Positions 33,219-46,749 of a stretch of DNA of 64,000 nt are shown here, piece by piece (positions within the stretch are counted from its first letter, which is position 1; every line of letters starts with the position of its first letter). Source of the DNA: Ryuthela nishihirai (taxonomy: Eukaryota > Arthropoda > Arachnida > Araneae > Heptathelidae); contig JAWZYU010000125.1 in assembly GCA_038380435.1 (NCBI GenBank), positions 248,001 to 312,000 on the forward strand, given 5' to 3'. A program made the translations under genes and the position numbers. The notes beneath the pieces are model-generated. The model ran no database searches, was not told where the DNA came from, and saw only the letters and a list, made by a program, of their open reading frames with translations.

Positions 33219-34145
33219 CACCCAACCCACATAACCCCTTCCTCTTAGAGGAGGGGGGGGATACACCGAAAAAATTTCACACGATACCTACATCCAACCC
33301 ACACAACCCCTTCCTATTGGACGGTGGGAATACACCAAAAAATTTTCACACGCTACCTACAACCAACCCACATAGCCCCTTCCTCTTATGGAAGGGGGGG
33401 GGGGAGAGTACACCGAAAAAATTTCACACGATACCTACACCTAATCCACATAACCCCTTCCTTTTGGACGGTGGGAATACACCAAAAAAATTTCACACGC
33501 TACCTACAACCAACCAACATAACCCCTTCCTCTTATGGGGGGGAGAGTACACCGAAAAAATTTCACACGATACCTACACCTAATCCACATAACCCCTTCC
33601 TTTTGGACGGTGGGAATACACCAAAAAAATTTCACACGCTACCTACAACCAACCAACATAACCCCTTCCTCTTATGGGGGGGAGAGTACACCGAAAAATT
33701 TTCACAGGATACCTACACCCAACCCAAATAACCCCTTCCTATTGGACGGTGGGATTACACCAAAAAATTTTCACAAGCTACCTACAACCAACCGACATGA
33801 CCCCTTCCTGTTAGACGGTGGGATTACACCAAAAAATTTTCACAAGCTACCTACAACCAACCGACATGACCCCTTCCTGTTAGGGGGGGAGAGTTCACCG
33901 AAAAAATTTCACACGATACCTACACCCAACCAACATAACCCCTTCCTCTTAGAGGGGGGGGGGGGGGGAATACACAAAAAAATTTTCACACGCTACCTAA
34001 AACCAAGCCACATAACCCCTTCCTGTTAGGGGGGAGAGTACACCGAAAAAATTTCACGCGACACCTACACCCTAACCACATAACCACTTCCCCTTAGAGC
34101 GGGGGAATACACCAAACATTAAATTATTTTCACACGGCATCGAAA
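33219..34145. repeat. Minisatellite (unit 7)
   Basis: Thirteen monomers; G tracts of 11 and 15, the latter the longest uninterrupted tract at monomer 11. This accounts in part for the unit being the longest (5138 bp). Confidence 0.95.
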
Positions 34146-34292
34146 CCCAATTCACAAAACACCTCCCTGTTATTTTGTTCGAAGGGTTGGAGGAGGAGGA
34201 GGTCAGAACACTTAAAAAGTAAATTCACACGCTGGTGACCCTCCACCCATAAGTCTCTTCCTGCGTTTACATTAATCTCCGCCCTACCCGCG

Positions 34293-34542
34293 GTCAGTAG
34301 AGGACACCGATGGTATTGGAATGACCGCCGTCCGTCGGATGGGACATTAGGCCGTGGCTCCGTGTGCGGGAGGGCCATATCCTGTGCACGTTAAAGAACA
34401 CGCTGGATGGCCTTGAGGGGAGTCTACCATCTTGTCCCCCCACTGGGTGATCCAGTGGGTACCCCCCAACCTCCTCTGAGCCTTCGTGGTCTATGGGACC
34501 TGGACCTTTAGCCCATTGTGTGCAAAAAAAGTGCTGCTCAGA
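34293..34542. repeat. SINE-like module (unit 7)
   Basis: Same sequence as in unit 1 with no change noticed. Confidence 0.45.
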
Positions 34543-35061
34543 AGTAAGAAAGACCGACACGACCCAAGCGGTAGGAACAAGTGAGCAAATAAAATCCCAG
34601 GAATAATGCCAATTCCTAAGAAAAACCTAGAAAACCTTTAAAAAAAAAAAAATCCAGTGAATCACTCTACTCTAGGAGAAACAGCATATAACTCACGTCT
34701 GTGGAAAGCAGAGGTATGGGCACGATCGAACCTCTAAATGGATCGCACAACCCATAGACCCTCTCCTGCAGAAGAACTAAAAGAAATAAAACGATAGTGT
34801 GACAAAAAAAAAAGGGATCGCATAACACACTTGCTCTGAAATTCTCCGTCGACAGGAAGGAAAGGGAATGGAAGTCTCCGTTTGCTCAAAGGCCGAGTAA
34901 AACAACCACGAATCCATAGCATCGTTTTTCGAAGCCAACCGATAACAATTGAGGAACAACAATTGTTTTTTTCGAATTCCAATTGTTGCGCAGCGAAAAT
35001 AATATACGATATGAAAGCCTTCAGAGAGTACTGTTGCGTAGGGCACACCGTTGCTACGTCA

Positions 35062-35172
35062 TATATAGGTTGTCCTTTGTTGTCAGATTTAGATTTTTCC
35101 GTGTTAGATTCATTTTTCAGTTTTACACTTTTATACCTCTCTAAAATCATCCGGACAATTAAGGGAAGTGTG
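35062..35172 (+). promoter_or_regulatory. Candidate core promoter and noncoding exon 1 (for copy 8)
   Basis: TATATAGG at 35062-35069; GTGAGT donor at 35173. Confidence 0.4.
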
Positions 35173-36462
35173 GTGAGTAGCCGTTACTTTCTTATGCAGT
35201 GAAAAATTATTCCGACAGAATTACCTCACACTATATATACCAATAAATCGGAAAACTTCAAAATACGATCTCCCCTTATAAACTGATATACGTTTGCGAA
35301 ATCATATAGAGTAATTAAAGGATATTCAGAAAAGCTTTTCCCAAACAAGCATAGCAGGGCAAAACGTGAAGGTAACTTCACCCAAGCGGTTAGAAATTAC
35401 TCTAGCAAATGAAAGCTTATTTACTCTAGCAAAATAAGCTTAATAGCTTATTTACTCTAGAATGGCTTATTTACTGTAGCAAATGAAAGAATTTAATAAG
35501 AAGAAAATTTTCCGTTTCATTTAGGCAAAAATAGCTGAGATATTTTATTTAAATAAACGACATTTTTTTCTCCATTATTCGTTAAGGCAAAAATATATTA
35601 ATTTGGATCCTTTCTAACGTTTATGCCAGACGAAACGATTCCTACAGCAAAATCAGTCCCAATTTAGATCAAAAACAACATTTGATAAACTCTTCTAGAG
35701 TTCCATGCGTTGGTAGAATAGATAGATATGACGGAAATTTCAAGAAAAAATGTCTATTATTAACCTTTCAACGATGGTAACGAAATCGAATTGTCAACAC
35801 GTGAGTAGTTTACGTGACGATCGGTAAACATCTGGTATTGAATTATTTTAGAAACATTTGGTACTGGTTGTTTATTTTATTAGGAAAATTACTTTAAAAT
35901 TTCCTATCATTATCTTATAAACTTTAATAAACTTTTGTATACTCTACTTGCCCCATATTCTTCTCGCATATATAGCACTGTCTCGTTTGCAGGTGACGTC
36001 ACGCTGGAAAAAATGAAATAAAAAAATATATATACATATACATATGTACCACTCGGTGGAGCAAGGGAAAAAAATGGGGATAGGTGAAGAAAAATTAGTT
36101 CCCATGCTTGCACATAGATGGCAGCGCGAAACCCGAACCTTGTACGACCGGTAGTAGGTAAACCCCTGGGTTTTCTCCCTGACGCCAACGGGTTTTACTA
36201 ATCCCCTGGGTTTTCCCCCTGACGCCAACGGGTTTTACAACTCGTGCCACTGAGTGCAACGCCCGTCCCTTTGCTCTGCGACCACTGACAGCTACAGACG
36301 TGCGTTTTCCAGCTCCCGACTTTACCTCATAGTAACCTTTTCGCTTACTCTTTGGTTCAGTATTCTTCAGCATAGTCTGTAGTGGTCTTTAGTCGACGCA
36401 CTACTGATTTATATTAGCTCTACCAATTCTAATTATTAATTTTTTTTCTCCTTCTTTTGCAG
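35173..36462 (+). other. Candidate leader intron, 1290 bp (copy 8)
   Basis: GTGAGT to TTTTGCAG, consensus layout. Confidence 0.45.
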
Positions 36463-36483
36463 TGACCTGAGCCGGATTCCACC

Positions 36484-37875
36484 ATGTCCGTTCCAGTTGC
36501 AGCGACGAAGGGAGTAGAGGAAGAGCGTGCCAACGCCACCACAGCCACCAAGATGGTTCCACCCGATGGAGGATACGGGTGGGCCGTCGCTGGTGGCTGC
36601 TTTCTCATAACCTTTCTCCTTTCAGGATTCGTCAAGTCCTTCAGCGCTCTGAAGGTGGCGATCTTCCTGGAGTTTCCTGATACATCTCCGTCCCAGGCGG
36701 CCTGGATCCCGGGTCTGCTAGGAACCCTATCGCTGGTCTTCTCACCGGTGACAGGGATCCTCATGTCTACCTTCGGATACAGGCCGCTCGTGTGTCTGGG
36801 CGGATTGCTGTGCAGCGCTGGCCTTGCCCTCAGCTACCTGGCCACCTCCGGTTCCTTCCTCATAGGTACCATTGGAGGCCTCATGGGGGTCGGTGCATCC
36901 TTTGCCATCACCACCGGCATAGTGTGCACTGGAAAGTACTTCACGACACGGAGGCCGGCAGCGATGGCCGTCGCCCTGTCGGGAGGCTGCTTCGGGGCCA
37001 TGGCCCTGCCCACTGCGATCAACGAGCTGCTGCTGGCGGTCGGCCTGCACTACACGTTCCTCGTGCTGGCCGGCTGCTTCACGCTCATCGCAGTCTGTGG
37101 CCTGCTCTTCGTTCGGCCCGAGAGCCGCTTCCGCGAGGTGCCCGCCGGCGGCAGCAACGATGCCGTCGTCGTGACCCCCGCGGAAGCTGGAGAGCTGGCA
37201 CCCAGATCCTGCGCGAAGGTGGTCGCCGAGAGGCTGTCCCTCCGTTTCCTCACGGACGGCCTGTTCCTCCTCACGAGCGCTTCCATCTTCGCGATGGGTA
37301 TGGGCAACCCTCACTTCCTGCACTACATTCCCCAGCACGCCAAGTCGCTGGGGATCGAGAAGAGCAGTGCCATGCTGCTTCTCACCTACTCTGCTGCCGG
37401 CGACCTGGTCGTGCGCCTCTCGTATGGTCTTCTCGCCAGCCGCTCTCCCCTGCCGAGGACGGCCGAATACATCGCGGCCGTCTCCGTCTCGGCTGCAGCC
37501 GTCATCTCACTGCCTTTCTGCCGCGAGTACTGGCAGCTTGTTGTTGCCTCCGTCGCCGCAGGAGTGGGAACCGGAGTGTGGACCATCCTGATCCCCCTCC
37601 TGCTTAGCTCGAATCACGGAGTCGACAACATGAACGGCACCTTCACCCTGGTGCGGCTCTTCCAGGGAGTGGCCAACCTCATCTACCCTCCCGTGGCAGG
37701 ACTGCTCCGGTCCACCGGTGGCGACCGCGCAGTCCTGCTCTTCATGGGATCGAAGATGTGTGTGGCCACGGCCTTCGGCGTCGCCTTGCACGTCTCTGCT
37801 GTCTTGATCCAGAGGAGGGGTCGGGCGGCAGCGTCGCTCAAGGAACGGCTCGACGTCTTCACCACCGCAGTGTGA
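36484..37875 (+). CDS. SLC16-type monocarboxylate transporter (copy 8)
   Basis: An intact copy with A301T in TM8, six residues before Asp307, and two silent changes (Gly77 GGG to GGT, Cys205 TGC to TGT). The threonine adds a polar side chain in the helix that carries the coupling pair, so a mild effect is possible. Confidence 0.93.
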   Translation: MSVPVAATKGVEEERANATTATKMVPPDGGYGWAVAGGCFLITFLLSGFVKSFSALKVAIFLEFPDTSPSQAAWIPGLLGTLSLVFSPVTGILMSTFGYRPLVCLGGLLCSAGLALSYLATSGSFLIGTIGGLMGVGASFAITTGIVCTGKYFTTRRPAAMAVALSGGCFGAMALPTAINELLLAVGLHYTFLVLAGCFTLIAVCGLLFVRPESRFREVPAGGSNDAVVVTPAEAGELAPRSCAKVVAERLSLRFLTDGLFLLTSASIFAMGMGNPHFLHYIPQHAKSLGIEKSSAMLLLTYSAAGDLVVRLSYGLLASRSPLPRTAEYIAAVSVSAAAVISLPFCREYWQLVVASVAAGVGTGVWTILIPLLLSSNHGVDNMNGTFTLVRLFQGVANLIYPPVAGLLRSTGGDRAVLLFMGSKMCVATAFGVALHVSAVLIQRRGRAAASLKERLDVFTTAV

Positions 37876-38356
37876 TGTCGCAGCTATCGGGAAGCGGCCT
37901 CCCCTTCCGGGACTGACTGCCATGTCCGGGAAGGGTTTGGCATCCTAAACAGGAAAAACTGAAAAAAGAATTAAGTGAAAATCAAAAAACCAAAAAAAAA
38001 AAATATTTAAATGTTCAAAAATAAAAAAAAATAAAAATTTAAATGTTCAAAAATAAAAAAAAAAATATAAAAAATTTCTTAAAAGCAAAGAGAAGACACT
38101 CTCGCTGTTTCCTGTATGTTTGTATTGTTTGTATGTCACTTTTGCTGTGCATTGTATTCTTTTTTCTATGTCGTTGTAAAACTCTGCACATTGTGCTATG
38201 ATACCAAGTCCACCAGAGAGACAGACAACTTTTAAACACGCCAGCGCAATGCGCTGCCAGTCCTAAGCCTGGATAAAGTGTGAAGGGAAGTTGAGAGTCA
38301 CCCGACACTTCATAATAAGGTACAAAAGAAAACAAAAATAATTCACAGGTCCTTGA

Positions 38357-39278
38357 CACCCAACCCACATAACCCCTTCCTCTTAGAGGAGGGGGGGATA
38401 CACCGAAAAAATTTCACACGATACCTACATCCAACCCACACAACCCCTTCCTATTGGACGGTGGGAATACACCAAAAAATTTTCACACGCTACCTACAAC
38501 CAACCCACATAGCCCCTTCCTCTTATGGAAGGGGGGGGGGGAGAGTACACCGAAAAAATTTCACACGATACCTACACCTAATCCACATAACCCCTTCCTT
38601 TTGGACGGTGGGAATACACCAAAAAAATTTCACACGCTACCTACAACCAACCAACATAACCCCTTCCTCTTATGGGGGGGAGAGTACACCGAAAAAATTT
38701 CACACGATACCTACACCTAATCCACATAACCCCTTCCTTTTGGACGGTGGGAATACACCAAAAAAATTTCACAGGCTACCTACAACCAACCAACATAACC
38801 CCTTCCTCTTATGGGGGGGAGAGTACACCGAAAAATTTTCACAGGATACCTACACCCAACCCAAATAACCCCTTCCTATTGGACGGTGGGATTACACCAA
38901 AAAATTTTCACAAGCTACCTACAACCAACCGACATGACCCCTTCCTGTTAGACGGTGGGATTACACCAAAAAATTTTCACAAGCTACCTACAACCAACCG
39001 ACATGACCCCTTGCTGTTAGGGGGGGAGAGTTCACCGAAAAAATTTCACACGATACCTACACCCAACCAACATAACCCCTTCCTCTTAGAGGGGGGGGGG
39101 GAATACACAAAAAAATTTTCACACGCTACCTAAAACCAAGCCACATAACCCCTTCCTGTTAGGGGGGAGAGTACACCGAAAAAATTTCACGCGACACCTA
39201 CACCCTAACCACATAACCACTTCCCCTTAGAGCGGGGGAATACACCAAACATTAAATTATTTTCACACGGCATCGAAA
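38357..39278. repeat. Minisatellite (unit 8)
   Basis: Thirteen monomers; G tracts of 11 and 11. It has private changes in several monomers (for example TTTCACAGGCTACC near 38767 and CCTTGCTGTT near 39010). Confidence 0.95.
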
Positions 39279-39425
39279 CCCAATTCACAAAACACCTCCC
39301 TGTTATTTTGTTCGAAGGGTTGGAGGAGGAGGAGGTCAGAACACTTAAAAAGTAAATTCACACGCTGGTGACCCTCCACCCATAAGTCTCTTCCTGCGTT
39401 TACATTAATCTCCGCCCTACCCGCG

Positions 39426-39675
39426 GTCAGTAGAGGACACCGATGGTATTGGAATGACCGCCGTCCGTCGGATGGGACATTAGGCCGTGGCTCCGTGTGC
39501 GGGAGGGCCATATCCTGTGCACGTTAAAGAACACGCTGGATGGCCTTGAGGGGAGTCTACCATCTTGTCCCCCCACTGGGTGATCCAGTGGGTACCCCCC
39601 AACCTCCTCTGAGCCTTCGTGGTCTATGGGACCTGGACCTTTAGCCCATTGTGTGCAAAAAAAGTGCTGCTCAGA
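39426..39675. repeat. SINE-like module (unit 8)
   Basis: Same sequence as in unit 1 with no change noticed. Confidence 0.45.
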
Positions 39676-40193
39676 AGTAAGAAAGACCGACACGACCCAA
39701 GCGGTAGGAACAAGTGAGCAAATAAAATCCCAGGAATAATGCCAATTCCTAAGAAAAACCTAGAAAACCTTTAAAAAAAAAAAATCCAGTGAATCACTCT
39801 ACTCTAGGAGAAACAGCATATAACTCACGTCTGTGGAAAGCAGAGGTATGGGCACGATCGAACCTCTAAATGGATCGCACAACCCATAGACCCTCTCCTG
39901 CAGAAGAACTAAAAGAAATAAAACGATAGTGTGACAAAAAAAAAAGGGATCGCATAACACACTTGCTCTGAAATTCTCCGTCGACAGGAAGGAAAGGGAA
40001 TGGAAGTCTCCGTTTGCTCAAAGGCCGAGTAAAACAACCACGAATCCATAGCATCGTTTTTCGAAGCCAACCGATAACAATTGAGGAACAACAATTGTTT
40101 TTTTCGAATTCCAATTGTTGCGCAGCGAAAATAATATACGATATGAAAGCCTTCAGAGAGTACTGTTGCGTAGGGCACACCGTTGCTACGTCA

Positions 40194-40304
40194 TATATAG
40201 GTTGTCCTTTGTTGTCAGATTTAGATTTTTCCGTGTTAGATTCATTTTTCAGTTTTACACTTTTATACCTCTCTAAAATCATCCGGACAATTAAGGGAAG
40301 TGTG
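40194..40304 (+). promoter_or_regulatory. Candidate core promoter and noncoding exon 1 (for copy 9)
   Basis: TATATAGG at 40194-40201; GTGAGT donor at 40305. Confidence 0.4.
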
Positions 40305-41594
40305 GTGAGTAGCCGTTACTTTCTTATGCAGTGAAAAATTATTCCGACAGAATTACCTCACACTATATATACCAATAAATCGGAAAACTTCAAAATACGA
40401 TCTCCCCTTATAAACTGATATACGTTTGCGAAATCATATAGAGTAATTAAAGGATATTCAGAAAAGCTTTTCCCAAACAAGCATAGCAGGGCAAAACGTG
40501 AAGGTAACTTCACCCAAGCGGTTAGAAATTACTCTAGCAAATGAAAGCTTATTTACTCTAGCAAAATAAGCTTAATAGCTTATTTACTCTAGAATGGCTT
40601 ATTTACTGTAGCAAATGAAAGAATTTAATAAGAAGAAAATTTTCCGTTTCATTTAGGCAAAAATAGCTGAGATATTTTATTTAAATAAACGACATTTTTT
40701 TCTCCATTATTCGTTAAGGCAAAAATATATTAATTTGGATCCTTTCTAACGTTTATGCCAGACGAAACGATTCCTACAGCAAAATCAGTCCCAATTTAGA
40801 TCAAAAACAACATTTGATAAACTCTTCTAGAGTTCCATGCGTTGGTAGAATAGATAGATATGACGGAAATTTCAAGAAAAAATGTCTATTATTAACCTTT
40901 CAACGATGGTAACGAAATCGAATTGTCAACACGTGAGTAGTTTACGTGACGATCGGTAAACATCTGGTATTGAATTATTTTAGAAACATTTGGTACTGGT
41001 TGTTTATTTTATTAGGAAAATTACTTTAAAATTTCCTATCATTATCTTATAAACTTTAATAAACTTTTGTATACTCTACTTGCCCCATATTCTTCTCGCA
41101 TATATAGCACTGTCTCGTTTGCAGGTGACGTCACGCTGGAAAAAATGAAATAAAAAAATATATATACATATACATATGTACCACTCGGTGGAGCAAGGGA
41201 AAAAAATGGGGATAGGTGAAGAAAAATTAGTTCCCATGCTTGCACATAGATGGCAGCGCGAAACCCGAACCTTGTACGACCGGTAGTAGGTAAACCCCTG
41301 GGTTTTCTCCCTGACGCCAACGGGTTTTACTAATCCCCTGGGTTTTCCCCCTGACGCCAACGGGTTTTACAACTCGTGCCACTGAGTGCAACGCCCGTCC
41401 CTTTGCTCTGCGACCACTGACAGCTACAGACGTGCGTTTTCCAGCTCCCGACTTTACCTCATAGTAACCTTTTCGCTTACTCTTTGGTTCAGTATTCTTC
41501 AGCATAGTCTGTAGTGGTCTTTAGTCGACGCACTACTGATTTATATTAGCTCTACCAATTCTAATTATTAATTTTTTTTCTCCTTCTTTTGCAG
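40305..41594 (+). other. Candidate leader intron, 1290 bp (copy 9)
   Basis: GTGAGT to TTTTGCAG, consensus layout. Confidence 0.45.
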
Positions 41595-41615
41595 TGACCT
41601 GAGCCGGATTCCACC

Positions 41616-43007
41616 ATGTCCGTTCCAGTTGCAGCGACGAAGGGAGTAGAGGAAGAGCGTGCCAACGCCACCACAGCCACCAAGATGGTTCCACCCGATG
41701 GAGGATACGGGTGGGCCGTCGCTGGTGGCTGCTTTCTCATAACCTTTCTCCTTTCAGGATTCGTCAAGTCCTTCAGCGCTCTGAAGGTGGCGATCTTCCT
41801 GGAGTTTCCTGATACATCTCCGTCCCAGGCGGCCTGGATCCCGGGGCTGCTAGGAACCCTATCGCTGGTCTTCTCACCGGTGACAGGGATCCTCATGTCT
41901 ACCTTCGGATACAGGCCGCTCGTGTGTCTGGGCGGATTGCTGTGCAGCGCTGGCCTTGCCCTCAGCTACCTGGCCACCTCCGGTTCCTTCCTCATAGGTA
42001 CCATTGGAGGCCTCATGGGGGTCGGTGCATCCTTTGCCATCACCACCGGCATAGTGTGCACTGGAAAGTACTTCACGACACGGAGGCCGGCAGCGATGGC
42101 CGTCGCCCTGTCGGGAGGCTGCTTCGGGGCCATGGCCCTGCCCACTGCGATCAACGAGCTGCTGCTGGCGGTCGGCCTGCACTACACGTTCCTCGTGCTG
42201 GCCGGCTGCTTCACGCTCATCGCAGTCTGCGGCCTGCTCTTCGTTCGGCCCGAGAGCCGCTTCCGCGAGGTGCCCGCCGGCGGCAGCAACGATGCCGTCG
42301 TCGTGACCCCCGCGGAAGCTGGAGAGCTGGCACCCAGATCCTGCGCGAAGGTGGTCGCCGAGAGGCTGTCCCTCCGTTTCCTCACGGACGGCCTGTTCCT
42401 CCTCACGAGCGCTTCCATCTTCGCGATGGGTATGGGCAACCCTCACTTCCTGCACTACATTCCCCAGCACGCCAAGTCGCTGGGGATCGAGAAGAGCAGT
42501 GCCATGCTGCTTCTCGCCTACTCTGCTGCCGGCGACCTGGTCGTGCGCCTCTCGTATGGTCTTCTCGCCAGCCGCTCTCCCCTGCCGAGGACGGCCGAAT
42601 ACATCGCGGCCGTCTCCGTCTCGGCTGCAGCCGTCATCTCACTGCCTTTCTGCCGCGAGTACTGGCAGCTTGTTGTTGCCTCCGTCGCCGCAGGAGTGGG
42701 AACCGGAGTGTGGACCATCCTGATCCCCCTCCTGCTTAGCTCGAATCACGGAGTCGACAACATGAACGGCACCTTCACCCTGGTGCGGCTCTTCCAGGGA
42801 GTGGCCAACCTCATCTACCCTCCCGTGGCAGGACTGCTCCGGTCCACCGGTGGCGACCGCGCAGTCCTGCTCTTCATGGGATCGAAGATGTGTGTGGCCA
42901 CGGCCTTCGGCGTCGCCTTGCACGTCTCTGCTGTCTTGATCCAGAGGAGGGGTCGGGCGGCAGCGTCGCTCAAGGAACGGCTCGACGTCTTCACCACCGC
43001 AGTGTGA
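41616..43007 (+). CDS. SLC16-type monocarboxylate transporter (copy 9)
   Basis: Consensus protein with no coding change noticed. Its 3' region shares GAAAACAAAAATAATTC with that of copy 8 and has a private CATAATAGGG string near 43445. Confidence 0.94.
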   Translation: MSVPVAATKGVEEERANATTATKMVPPDGGYGWAVAGGCFLITFLLSGFVKSFSALKVAIFLEFPDTSPSQAAWIPGLLGTLSLVFSPVTGILMSTFGYRPLVCLGGLLCSAGLALSYLATSGSFLIGTIGGLMGVGASFAITTGIVCTGKYFTTRRPAAMAVALSGGCFGAMALPTAINELLLAVGLHYTFLVLAGCFTLIAVCGLLFVRPESRFREVPAGGSNDAVVVTPAEAGELAPRSCAKVVAERLSLRFLTDGLFLLTSASIFAMGMGNPHFLHYIPQHAKSLGIEKSSAMLLLAYSAAGDLVVRLSYGLLASRSPLPRTAEYIAAVSVSAAAVISLPFCREYWQLVVASVAAGVGTGVWTILIPLLLSSNHGVDNMNGTFTLVRLFQGVANLIYPPVAGLLRSTGGDRAVLLFMGSKMCVATAFGVALHVSAVLIQRRGRAAASLKERLDVFTTAV

Positions 43008-43488
43008 TGTCGCAGCTATCGGGAAGCGGCCTCCCCTTCCGGGACTGACTGCCATGTCCGGGAAGGGTTTGGCATCCTAAACAGGAAAAACTGAAAAAAG
43101 AATTAAGTGAAAATCAAAAAACCAAAAAAAAAAAATATTTAAATGTTCAAAAATAAAAAAAAATAAAAATTTAAATGTTCAAAAATAAAAAAAAAAATAT
43201 AAAAAATTTCTTAAAAGCAAAGAGAAGACACTCTCGCTGTTTCCTGTATGTTTGTATTGTTTGTATGTCACTTTTGCTGTGCATTGTATTCTTTTTTCTA
43301 TGTCGTTGTAAAACTCTGCACATTGTGCTATGATACCAAGTCCACCAGAGAGACAGACAACTTTTAAACACGCCAGCGCAATGCGCTGCCAGTCCTAAGC
43401 CTGGATAAAATGTGAAGGGAAGTTGAGAGTCACCCGACACTTCATAATAGGGTACAAAAGAAAACAAAAATAATTCACAGGTCCTTGA

Positions 43489-44412
43489 CACCCAACCCAC
43501 ATAACCCCTTCCTCTTAGAGGAGGGGGGGATACACCGAAAAAATTTCACACGATACCTACATCCAACCCACACAACCCCTTCCTATTGGACGGTGGGAAT
43601 ACACCAAAAAATTTTCACACGCTACCTACAACCAACCCACATAGCCCCTTCCTCTTATGGAAGGGGGGGGGGAGAGTACACCGAAAAAATTTCACACGAT
43701 ACCTACACCTAATCCACATAACCCCTTCCTTTTGGACGGTGGGAATACACCAAAAAAATTTCACACGCTACCTACAACCAACCAACATAACCCCTTCCTC
43801 TTATGGGGGGGAGAGTACACCGAAAAAATTTCACACGATACCTACACCTAATCCACATAACCCCTTCCTTTTGGACGGTGGGAATACACCAAAAAAATTT
43901 CACACGCTACCTACAACCAACCAACATAACCCCTTCCTCTTATGGGGGGGAGAGTACACCGAAAAATTTTCACAGGATACCTACACCCAACCCAAATAAC
44001 CCCTTCCTATTGGACGGTGGGATTACACCAAAAAATTTTCACAAGCTACCTACAACCAACCGACATGACCCCTTCCTGTTAGACGGTGGGATTACACCAA
44101 AAAATTTTCACAAGCTACCTACAACCAACCGACATGACCCCTTCCTGTTAGGGGGGGAGAGTTCACCGAAAAAATTTCACACGATACCTACACCCAACCA
44201 ACATAACCCCTTCCTCTTAGAGGGGGGGGGGGGGGAATACACAAAAAAATTTTCACACGCTACCTAAAACCAAGCCACATAACCCCTTCCTGTTAGGGGG
44301 GAGAGTACACCGAAAAAATTTCACGCGACACCTACACCCTAACCACATAACCACTTCCCCTTAGAGCGGGGGAATACACCAAACATTAAATTATTTTCAC
44401 ACGGCATCGAAA
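43489..44412. repeat. Minisatellite (unit 9)
   Basis: Thirteen monomers; G tracts of 10 and 14. Confidence 0.95.
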
Positions 44413-44559
44413 CCCAATTCACAAAACACCTCCCTGTTATTTTGTTCGAAGGGTTGGAGGAGGAGGAGGTCAGAACACTTAAAAAGTAAATTCACACGCT
44501 GGTGACCCTCCACCCATAAGTCTCTTCCTGCGTTTACATTAATCTCCGCCCTACCCGCG

Positions 44560-44809
44560 GTCAGTAGAGAACACCGATGGTATTGGAATGACCGCCGTCC
44601 GTCGGATGGGACATTAGGCCGTGGCTCCGTGTGCGGGAGGGCCATATCCTGTGCACGTTAAAGAACACGCTGGATGGCCTTGAGGGGAGTCTACCATCTT
44701 GTCCCCCCACTGGGTGATCCAGTGGGTACCCCCCAACCTCCTCTGAGCCTTCGTGGTCTATGGGACCTGGACCTTTAGCCCATTGTGTGCAAAAAAAGTG
44801 CTGCTCAGA
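44560..44809. repeat. SINE-like module (unit 9)
   Basis: Same module with TAGAGAACACC near 44565 where others have TAGAGGACACC. Confidence 0.45.
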
Positions 44810-45327
44810 AGTAAGAAAGACCGACACGACCCAAGCGGTAGGAACAAGTGAGCAAATAAAATCCCAGGAATAATGCCAATTCCTAAGAAAAACCTAGAAA
44901 ACCTTTAAAAAAAAAAAATCCAGTGAATCACTCTACTCTAGGAGAAACAGCATATAACTCACGTCTGTGGAAAGCAGAGGTATGGGCACGATCGAACCTC
45001 TAAATGGATCGCACAACCCATAGACCCTCTCCTGCAGAAGAACTAAAAGAAATAAAACGATAGTGTGACAAAAAAAAAAGGGATCGCATAACACACTTGC
45101 TCTGAAATTCTCCGTCGACAGGAAGGAAAGGGAATGGAAGTCTCCGTTTGCTCAAAGGCCGAGTAAAACAACCACGAATCCATAGCATCGTTTTTCGAAG
45201 CCAACCGATAACAATTGAGGAACAACAATTGTTTTTTTCGAATTCCAATTGTTGCGCAGCGAAAATAATATACGATATGAAAGCCTTCAGAGAGTACTGT
45301 TGCGTAGGGCACACCGTTGCTACGTCA

Positions 45328-45438
45328 TATATAGGTTGTCCTTTGTTGTCAGATTTAGATTTTTCCGTGTTAGATTCATTTTTCAGTTTTACACTTTTAT
45401 ACCTCTCTAAAATCATCCGGACAATTAAGGGAAGTGTG
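45328..45438 (+). promoter_or_regulatory. Candidate core promoter and noncoding exon 1 (for copy 10)
   Basis: TATATAGG at 45328-45335; GTGAGT donor at 45439. Confidence 0.4.
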
Positions 45439-46728
45439 GTGAGTAGCCGTTACTTTCTTATGCAGTGAAAAATTATTCCGACAGAATTACCTCACACTAT
45501 ATATACCAATAAATCGGAAAACTTCAAAATACGATCTCCCCTTATAAACTGATATACGTTTGCGAAATCATATAGAGTAATTAAAGGATATTCAGAAAAG
45601 CTTTTCCCAAACAAGCATAGCAGGGCAAAACGTGAAGGTAACTTCACCCAAGCGGTTAGAAATTACTCTAGCAAATGAAAGCTTATTTACTCTAGCAAAA
45701 TAAGCTTAATAGCTTATTTACTCTAGAATGGCTTATTTACTGTAGCAAATGAAAGAATTTAATAAGAAGAAAATTTTCCGTTTCATTTAGGCAAAAATAG
45801 CTGAGATATTTTATTTAAATAAACGACATTTTTTTCTCCATTATTCGTTAAGGCAAAAATATATTAATTTGGATCCTTTCTAACGTTTATGCCAGACGAA
45901 ACGATTCCTACAGCAAAATCAGTCCCAATTTAGATCAAAAACAACATTTGATAAACTCTTCTAGAGTTCCATGCGTTGGTAGAATAGATAGATATGACGG
46001 AAATTTCAAGAAAAAATGTCTATTATTAACCTTTCAACGATGGTAACGAAATCGAATTGTCAACACGTGAGTAGTTTACGTGACGATCGGTAAACATCTG
46101 GTATTGAATTATTTTAGAAACATTTGGTACTGGTTGTTTATTTTATTAGGAAAATTACTTTAAAATTTCCTATCATTATCTTATAAACTTTAATAAACTT
46201 TTGTATACTCTACTTGCCCCATATTCTTCTCGCATATATAGCACTGTCTCATTTGCAGGTGACGTCACGCTGGAAAAAATGAAATAAAAAAATATATATA
46301 CATATACATATGTACCACTCGGTGGAGCAAGGGAAAAAAATGGGGATAGGTGAAGAAAAATTAGTTCCCATGCTTGCACATAGATGGCAGCGCGAAACCC
46401 GAACCTTGTACGACCGGTAGTAGGTAAATCCCTGGGTTTTCTCCCTGACGCCAACGGGTTTTACTAATCCCCTGGGTTTTCCCCCTGACGCCAACGGGTT
46501 TTACAACTCGTGCCACTGAGTGCAACGCCCGTCCCTTTGCTCTGCGACCACTGACAGCTACAGACGTGCGTTTTCCAGCTCCCGACTTTACCTCATAGTA
46601 ACCTTTTCGCTTACTCTTTGGTTCAGTATTCTTCAGCATAGTCTGTAGTGGTCTTTAGTCGACGCACTACTGATTTATATTAGCTCTACGAATTCTAATT
46701 ATTAATTTTTTTTCTCCTTCTTTTGCAG
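45439..46728 (+). other. Candidate leader intron, 1290 bp (copy 10)
   Basis: GTGAGT to TTTTGCAG. Carries CATTTGCAGG just before the TGACGTCA palindrome, AAATCCCTGGG in the first 40-bp repeat, and the CTACGAATTC variant also found in unit 1. Confidence 0.45.
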
Positions 46729-46749
46729 TGACCTGAGCCGGATTCCACC